From Calocera cornea HHB12733 (lineage: Eukaryota > Basidiomycota > Dacrymycetes > Dacrymycetales > Dacrymycetaceae), in the NCBI GenBank assembly GCA_001632435.1, contig KV424014.1, positions 95,668-108,294 on the forward strand: a stretch of DNA of 12,627 nt. Reading direction: 5' to 3'. The notes beneath the pieces were generated by a model. That model had not been told where the DNA came from, did no database searches, and saw only the letters and a program-made list of their open reading frames with translations. Of this stretch, positions 7,455-12,627 are shown one piece after another; within the stretch, counting starts at the first letter, position 1, and each line of letters starts with the position of its first letter. The translations under genes were made by a program, and so were the position numbers.

Positions 7455-9937
7455 TCATACAGCCGCCTTCGCTTTCGTGAGGGACTCGGGAGTTTGCCAG
7501 GTGTTCTCGGAGTTCGGGTATCCTTTCCACTTGACCAGGTATTCAAGTCGGCCATTCGCCCGAAGTTGGCTGTCTTTGACCCGCTCTACCTCATACTGGA
7601 GGTAACCCTCATCATCGAGTTCGGGAGTCGGTGGGTGTTCGGTGGGTTGTCCAGCCAATTGGCTTTCTTGGTATGATCGGAGTTTCACCACATGGAACAC
7701 GGGGTGAATTCGCCACGAAGTTGGGAGTTCGAGTTTAAATGCATTGGGGTTCACCCGCTTTGTTATCTTGAAGGGCCCGAACCACTTGTCATCGAGTTTC
7801 TTTGCGGGCCGTTTCGTACGAATATCCCGAGCATCCAGCCAGACCTTGTCCCCTACCTTGTACTCGGGGGCCTCGGCATGAGTCCGGTCATAGTATCGTG
7901 CCATGTCGTCTGCAGCCTGTTGGAGTGTGGCCGAACATTCGGTTTCTAGGTCCTTCATCGTGTTTGCAAACTGTTCAACCCCTTCAACTTGTGATTCCCG
8001 GATTGGTTCAAATCCAAGTCGTGGGTTCCTGCCAGTGTCTGCCATGAAAGGGGTAACCCGAGTCGATGCCGAAACACGATTATTGTAGGCGAACTCGGCA
8101 AGCGCTAGCCAGTCGGCCCAGTCGGTCTGACGATAATTGACGAATAGCCGAAGGTACTGTTCAATCTCCTGATTCACCCGCTCGGTCTGCCCATCGGTCT
8201 CCGGGTGGTACGAAGTCGAGGCCGAAGTCTTGATTCGGAGTAGTCGGTTGAGTTCTCGCATGAACTCGGATACGAATTGCGGTCCTTGGTCACTGATCAC
8301 CTCCAAGGGCAAGCCATGGTGCCTCCAGACATGGTCCTGAAATATCCGAGCCACACCCTTGGCCTTGAGTTCGGCATAGGTCGGGATGAAGTGCGCACGT
8401 TTCGTGAGCCGATCAACAGCCACAAAGACCGAGTCAAAGCCTTCGGATGGGGGTAGGCCAACAATCATGTCTATTGTGACGACTTGCCATTGTTCGGTTG
8501 GAACTCGGTTTGGAATCAACTTGCCCATGGGTGCTTGGGGGTAGATTTTTGTTCGGTTGCATGCATCGCATGTTCGGATGTATTCGCCTATGAATTGGCT
8601 CATATTCGGCCACCAGTAGTTCCAACTCACGAGTTTGAGAGTCTTCCATCTACCAGGGTGTCCGACTATGAGCGAGTCGTGGTGGAGTTGGACGATCTTT
8701 GTGCGCAGCTCGGGGACCTTCGGGACATAAACCTTGCCTCTATAGAGGACAAGTCCCTGTTCTTTGGCCCATTCTGTATTTCGGACGTCTGTTCGGGGTC
8801 CCTCGCGCAGTTCCTTTACTGCTCGGGCCACTGGTTCGTCAAATTCCACTGATCTTCGGATTTGTTGGAGCAGGTCGGTCTCTGCCCCTGCTACTAGAGC
8901 ATGTCCCCTCCGAAGTGCTGAGATCGTGAACACCTCGGGCTTCAGAAGCACGACATTCTCATTGTCGTGGTCTCCTTGTGGATGGTCGGCCCTTTGGGAG
9001 AGCGCATTGGGCTTGCCACTTGCCTTGCCAGGCCGATGTTTCAGAGTGAAGTCAAATCGGGAGAGATACAGGGACCATTGGGCCTGATGTCGGGTCAACT
9101 TCTGCAATTTTGCGAAGTACTCAAGATTTCGGTGGTTGGTCAGTATTTCCACAGGCTGAGTCGCCCCTTCGAGGAAATGTCGCCACTCCTCGAGTGCTCG
9201 GATGATGGCTAGGAGTTCTTTGTCATGAATCTCGTAGTTTCGTTCCGCATTCGAGAGGCTCTTGGACATAAAGGCCACTGGGTGCCATTTATCATCCTCC
9301 AAGAGTTGCGAGAGCACCGCACCTGTGGCGAAGTCAGACGAGTTGGCCTCTACTCGGAAAGGTTGGTCATCCTTTGCCAGGACTAGGACTGGGGAAGAGG
9401 TGATAGCGTGCCGAAGTTCGTCAAAGGCGGCTTGCTCGGGTGCACCCCACTTCCAGCTTGCATCCTTCTTTGTGAGTTCATGAAGGGGGCGGGCAATTCG
9501 GGAAAAGTCGCGGATGAATCGCCTGTAGAAGTTGCAGAAGCCCACAAAGCTCTGTACTTCGGTCACGTTTGTGGGGATTGGCCAGTCTTGTACACCCAAG
9601 ACCTTGATCGGGTCCATCTCGACTTGACCTTCGGATATGACTAGCCCAAGGTAGTCAATCTTGGCCCAATTAAACTCGCATTTTTCGGGCTTAAGGTAAA
9701 GTCGGTGGTTTCGGAGGGTTTTGAGAACTCTTCGGACAGTTCGTCGGTGGGACTCGTGATCTTTGGTAAAGATCAGAATGTCATCCATGTACACCACCAC
9801 TGTGCCTTCATCAATCAGAGGCTTGAAGATGTCGTTCATCATTGTCTGGAAGGTGCTGGGACTGTTGACCAGGCCAAAAAACATCACGAGTGGCTCGAAT
9901 AGGCCCCGATTCGTCCGAAAGGCTGCCTTGTACTCGT
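7455..9937 (-). pseudogene. pol: pol, downstream part: RT palm, RNase H, integrase, chromodomain
   Basis: One long open frame runs to the TGA at 7455-7457; residue numbers count from position 10007. RT palm has YMDD (73-76) within VVVYMDDILIF. RNase H spans about 215-340. Three of its four acidic catalytic positions are Asn (N222 in ANSSDFATG, N291 in LTNHRNLEYF, N334 in GKPNALSQR) and only E264 remains, so RNase H should be inactive. Integrase has the HHCC finger (H442/443, H450, C480, C483) and an intact DD35E triad (D513, D573, E609). The GPF/linker region and a chromodomain (about 803-846, YEVERV, EYLVKWKGYP, ENTWQTPESL) follow. The frame stays open after the TGA to 7395 and reads DFHRRHP, a tail typical of these chromodomains. 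The TGA is therefore probably a CGA-to-TGA nonsense change. The frame joins the upstream RT only across a frameshift at 9938-9941. Confidence 0.93.
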
Positions 9938-10144
9938 CCCCTCTCGGATCCGAATATTGTTGTATCCCCACCGAATATCGAGCTTGGTGAACACCGAGGC
10001 ATTCCAAAAAGTTTGTTGATGAGATCCGAGATCAGTGGAATCGGGTACCGATTCTTGATAGTGATTTCATTTAGGCGCCGATAATCCTGAACGAGCCGAA
10101 GTGTCCCGTCTTTCTTCTTAACAAAGAAGACTGGAGCCCCGAAG
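9938..10144 (-). pseudogene. pol: pol, RT finger/palm segment bracketed by frameshifts
   Basis: This piece carries the RT core motifs [32 protein letters not shown] and [14 protein letters not shown], but in shifted frames. Coding moves out of the protease-side frame at about 10141-10144, returns to it at about 9998-10005, and leaves again at the C4 run 9938-9941 (a G run in element sense, one base short of the downstream frame). The first two shifts compensate each other; the third does not. The catalytic Asp of FTKLDIRW is present. These shifts prevent a full-length RT from being made from this copy. Confidence 0.85.
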
Positions 10145-11212
10145 CGACTTCGAGGGACAAATACGTCCATTCGCGAGATTCTCGTGAAGGAAGGCATCGA
10201 GTTCGCGTTGTTCGGTCACCGAAAGTGGGTAGACCTTTGAACTTCGTGGCTCCGCGTCCGATTTCAGCTCGATTGCGTGGTCCCATGGCCGATGTTTGGG
10301 AAGTCGGTCGAAAGCGTTCTTTGAGAACACATCCTCGTAGTCTTGGTACTCTTCAGGTACCAGCTCGTCAAAGGTGCGTGATGTCGTGTCTTGCTCGTGG
10401 TGTTCGGATGCCAATCGGGTTGCTACACTGGAGGTGGCCCATATTCGCTCTTCCCTTGGCCCGATGAATTTGAGAAACACCCGATCACCTGGGCCTCGTG
10501 GCACCTCGGGCTTTGTTTCATACTCGGTATCCGAGGCATCATCTTTGGTTTCAGTGAGGGTTGGTGAAGTCCGAGTTTGGCGCTTTCGGAGTGCCTGCTT
10601 GTGCCGAAGGGCATGAATCTTTACTGAACAGTCACTCGGGCACCGAGTAAGGGTGATTCGTCCCGTTGTCCAGTCAATCTTGGGGTTGTGTCGGACCAGC
10701 CAGGGGTGTCCCAAAATGACTTCCTTGTAACCCAGTTGAGTGATGTGAAAGACTGCCTTCTCGGTATGTTTGCCATATCGGATCACTAAGTCGGTGACTT
10801 CGGTAATGGCTCCATTCCAATTTGGGGTTCCATCCACGTTATAGACCGGGCTCGCCCGAGGTAGCTTACGAGTCGTCAGATTCAGATGCCCAGCCCAGTC
10901 ACTGTCAATGAATAGGCCCATTGCGCCCGAGTCAAGTAGGGCTCGGGTTTCGAATGTCCGACCTGTGTCGAGTGTTCGTAGTTCGATTGTGAGTTTGGTT
11001 TTCCTCCTCAAGTCGTTTGACCGAATGAGATGAGTCGGGCCGAATTTGGGCTTTGCCGTTGATGTCAGCACATTTGGTATGAGTTTTGGGTCCTCGGACA
11101 GGGTTGTGGGGGTTTTGTGGGAAAGCTCCATTTCATTGTCCGAATCCTCAATACTCAGAACCGAATACCAATTGGTCAGCCGAACAGTGCTGTTGTTCGC
11201 CGACCTCTTCAA
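10118..11212 (-). pseudogene. pol: pol, upstream part: retroviral-type protease and start of RT
   Basis: The frame of 364 codons has no ATG at its beginning (it opens TTG AAG AGG), as expected if it is reached by frameshifting from gag. The aspartic protease active site is ALLDSGAMGLFIDSDWA (D94-S95-G96). The conserved second strand ILGHPWL lies near residues 146-152. A charged linker with Asp/Glu and Arg/Lys runs leads to the RT N-terminal region (FDELVPEEYQDYEDVFSK, then [27 protein letters not shown]). The meaningful frame ends at about 10144, where a frameshift sends it to a stop at 10118. NGRICPSKS has Cys where related elements usually have Arg, again a possible CpG change. It overlaps the gag end by 4 nt. 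Confidence 0.9.
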
Positions 11213-11217
11213 AAATC
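11209..11217 (-). promoter_or_regulatory. Candidate -1 ribosomal frameshift site between gag and pol
   Basis: In element sense gag ends GAT TTT TGA. The pol frame is reached by a -1 shift on the T5 run (TTT TTG AAG). The stop directly after the slippery Phe codon could cause pausing. It is not a canonical X XXY YYZ heptamer in the gag frame, so simple P-site slippage, or a decayed site, are the alternatives. Confidence 0.55.
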
Positions 11218-12261
11218 CTGCTCCAAAGTCTCCGCCTTTGGCTTTGTCGTGCCATTCGGGTCCTCTCGGAGTTTGGCAATCTCCTCGGCCACGAGACTTC
11301 GGAGGTCTTCAAAGTCCACAGCCCAAATCTGCTGTTTGTCGGGACAGTCTCGGGAGAGGTGGCCGAATTTGCGGCAGTTGAAGCACCGAATGCGGGCAAG
11401 TCGGGCAGATCGGTCCAGATCCATGGGTTCTCCGATATGGAGGTCCCCCGTGGAGACCAAAGGGCCCGTGTTTGTGGTACGAACTTCCGACCTTGGGGTG
11501 TAGGTCGGGGCAGGCTTCTTTGTTGGGGCCGAGGTCGGGGTATTCTTCCTCCAAGCCTCGAGTTTTCGCCATTGGTAGTCGAATTGGGCCGAGTACTTGT
11601 ACCAGTCTTCCAATGACTCGGGCATCTCGGGTAACAAGTAGATCTTTTCGACAATGGCACGGTGAAGTCCTTGTTCGAACTTCTCGATATGCGCGATTTC
11701 GTCATACTTCGTCCGAGCCGCCAGTTCCTTGATGGCCATGATGTACTCTTCGGCCGATTTCGTACCTTGGGTGAGCGAGTCCATGCAAAGTCGGGCCGTT
11801 GCACCAGGGTCGGGATCCGAAAACGTGTTTCGGAGTGCTGTCGTGAAGTCGGACCAGGTGTTATAGATAGGCAGGAGTTTGTTTGCCTGTTCGTCTATAA
11901 CTCGGTCTGCCCATTCACCCGCAGTTCCGCCTTTCATGTACAAGAGGGCGAAGTTGATCCGATCTTGGTCCGTTCGGAACTCACTCGGGCAAGCAGTAAT
12001 ATACAGCTCGAGTTGTCGGATGAATGTCAGGGTTTTCGCCCGATTGCCGTCGAATACGTCTGGGGTCGCCATCTTCGGACCTTTCAGACCATTGTTTGTG
12101 GGGATTGTGACTTGGATGGGAGTGGGGCTCGCAAGTCGGCTTGCTTCGGCCTCACGAAGTCGGTTGACTTCGGCCAGGAGCACCTGAACTTGCTGTTCTA
12201 GGGTGAGGGGGATAGTAGTCGGTTCCGAAGTTGGCTGTTCGCCGTTGTTCGGATACGACAT
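11209..12261 (-). CDS. gag: Gag polyprotein (capsid and nucleocapsid) of the chromovirus
   Basis: 350 codons from ATG at 12261-12259 (MSYPNNGEQP) to TGA at 11211-11209, with no internal stop. The frame is open further upstream into the 5' LTR but has no ATG there. The central region (VFDGNRAKTLTFIRQLELYI, WADRVIDEQANK, FTTALRNTFSDPD, YIMAIKELAARTKYDE) is the retrotransposon Gag/capsid fold typical of Ty3/gypsy. The C-terminal nucleocapsid has one zinc knuckle, CFNCRKFGHLSRDC, with C303, C306, H311 and C316 in CX2CX4HX4C spacing. Gag packages the element RNA into cytoplasmic virus-like particles. It is the best-preserved gene of the element and might still support movement of relatives in trans. 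Pol follows in the -1 frame with a 4-nt overlap. Confidence 0.92.
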   Translation of the reverse strand: MSYPNNGEQPTSEPTTIPLTLEQQVQVLLAEVNRLREAEASRLASPTPIQVTIPTNNGLKGPKMATPDVFDGNRAKTLTFIRQLELYITACPSEFRTDQDRINFALLYMKGGTAGEWADRVIDEQANKLLPIYNTWSDFTTALRNTFSDPDPGATARLCMDSLTQGTKSAEEYIMAIKELAARTKYDEIAHIEKFEQGLHRAIVEKIYLLPEMPESLEDWYKYSAQFDYQWRKLEAWRKNTPTSAPTKKPAPTYTPRSEVRTTNTGPLVSTGDLHIGEPMDLDRSARLARIRCFNCRKFGHLSRDCPDKQQIWAVDFEDLRSLVAEEIAKLREDPNGTTKPKAETLEQDF

Positions 12262-12305
12262 CGTACTGAATCGGAATTTGTTGGGTTGGCAGGGTTGTGA
12301 AGGGG

Positions 12306-12316
12306 AGATCTGATCT
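12306..12316 (-). other. Primer-binding site, self-priming type
   Basis: In element sense the 5' LTR ends at 12319, two bases (GA) follow, then AGATCAGATCT. This is the exact reverse complement of AGATCTGATCT in the LTR (12591-12581), which lies where transcription should start. It does not resemble the 3' end of initiator tRNA-Met (no TGGTATCAGAGC-like sequence). The 57-nt leader from 12318 to the gag ATG holds no other feature I recognise. Confidence 0.75.
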
Positions 12317-12318
12317 TC

Positions 12319-12627
12319 TGTGAGGGCACACAGTCTAGCAAGGCTGCCGACTAAACCCAACTGAGTTGAAGAGACCAAAGATGAGGGATTCGGGGGGTTT
12401 GTGGCTGACAGTATCCAATAACCAACCAATCGGACCCTTCGTAAGTCCAACTAGGAGATACGTGGGATGTCAAAGGTAGTTCGGATGAAGCAAGCAGAGT
12501 CCGGAGAGAGTTTGGATGTTCGGAGCAGGAGGACAGATGTGATGACCAGGCTTTCTCACAAGACTATGGAGATTCCTCAGAGATCAGATCTAAGGAGAAG
12601 CTACCGAAGCTACCGAAGTTTATATAC
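12319..12627 (-). repeat. 5' LTR of the chromovirus, partial (309 of about 594 bp)
   Basis: Begins TGTGAGGGCACACAG at 12319 and aligns with 6696-7005 to the window end. The missing part is U3 upstream of the TATA box. The last 91 bp (12537-12627) are identical to the other LTR, while the first 218 bp hold all of the roughly 21 differences. Confidence 0.92.
12619..12626 (-). promoter_or_regulatory. LTR TATA box and inferred transcription start
   Basis: TATATAAA in element sense (12626-12619). It lies 28-35 nt upstream of the A at 12591, which begins the 11-mer complementary to the primer-binding site. The spacing is right for RNA polymerase II initiation at 12591, making that the U3/R boundary. 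The same arrangement is in the 3' LTR (TATA 7004-6997, start 6969). Confidence 0.7.

Larger units (their letters stand above)
6696..12627 (-). mobile_element. Ty3/gypsy LTR retrotransposon, chromovirus (Tf1/sushi-like), right end outside the window
   Basis: Order in the element's own direction (minus strand): 5' LTR (12319 to beyond the window), primer-binding site, gag, protease, RT, RNase H, integrase, chromodomain, polypurine tract, 3' LTR. Integrase downstream of RT/RNase H marks Ty3/gypsy, and the C-terminal chromodomain marks a chromovirus. LTRs start TGATGT and end TCACA in element sense. From the full left LTR (594 bp) the whole element should be about 6.2 kb. It is inserted in a transposase gene on the same strand. 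The 5-bp target duplication candidate is ATCAC (element sense; 6691-6695), but its partner is outside the window. Frameshifts in RT, changed RNase H residues and a stop in the chromodomain tail make it non-autonomous now. Confidence 0.95.

Noticed and set aside
11148..11804. 218-codon minus-strand frame overlapping gag
   Set aside because: Arg/Ser/Pro-rich shadow of gag in another frame, with no zinc knuckle or family pattern of its own.
12262..12450. N-terminal extension of gag into the 5' LTR
   Set aside because: The frame is open but has no ATG, and it runs through U5 and the primer-binding site. The ATG at 12261 gives a normal gag start.
1..12627. CRISPR array, bacterial operon or defence island
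   Set aside because: Spliceosomal introns, LTR retroelement structure and P450/SEC14 genes indicate a fungal nuclear genome. No spaced direct repeats of CRISPR type were seen.

Overview
This looks like nuclear DNA of a filamentous basidiomycete, most likely an Agaricomycete. The genes carry introns of about 45-62 nt with GT..AG ends. There is a fungal cytochrome P450 relic, a Sec14-type lipid-transfer protein and a fungal chromovirus (Ty3/gypsy). This is inferred from gene style; no species was identified.

Left part (1-4501) is host sequence. A plus-strand gene of unknown function enters from the left edge. It has four visible exons, a lysine-rich helical segment and a long Asp/Glu tail encoded by a GAC/GAG microsatellite, and it ends at 1036. 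A non-coding stretch follows with four perfect inverted repeats packed between 1221 and 1504. On the minus strand (1802-2936) lies the C-terminal half of a cytochrome P450 gene. Its exon structure is still readable, but it has an in-frame TAG and no N-terminal half. It faces away from an apparently intact SEC14-like phosphatidylinositol/phosphatidylcholine transfer protein gene (3185-4501, plus), whose 3' end is uncertain.

Right part (4480 to the end) is a nest of transposable elements. It starts with a short tandem repeat carrying a tRNA B-box-like motif. Next is a complete 502-bp MITE of Tc1/mariner type, with 73-bp terminal inverted repeats and TA target duplications. Then come a truncated LTR relic in plus orientation, a 10-bp periodic TAGA repeat, and the C-terminal third of a pogo/Tigger-like DDE transposase (minus strand, two in-frame TGA codons). 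Exactly at its break point sits a minus-strand chromovirus. Its 3' LTR (6696-7289), polypurine tract, pol (protease, RT, RNase H, integrase, chromodomain), gag and primer-binding site are in the window. Its 5' LTR is cut by the window end after 309 bp.

The chromovirus is dead or nearly so. Gag and the integrase catalytic residues look intact. RT has three frameshifts, and three of the four RNase H catalytic acids read Asn instead of Asp. Many inferred changes, in pol, the transposase, the P450 and between the two LTRs, are CpG to TpG/CpA transitions, as expected from methylated-CpG decay. The most informative signal is an 11-nt perfect complementarity between the primer-binding site and an LTR segment 28-35 nt downstream of a TATA box. 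This is the signature of Tf1/sushi-type self-priming of reverse transcription. I saw no defence system, CRISPR array, rRNA or complete tRNA gene.
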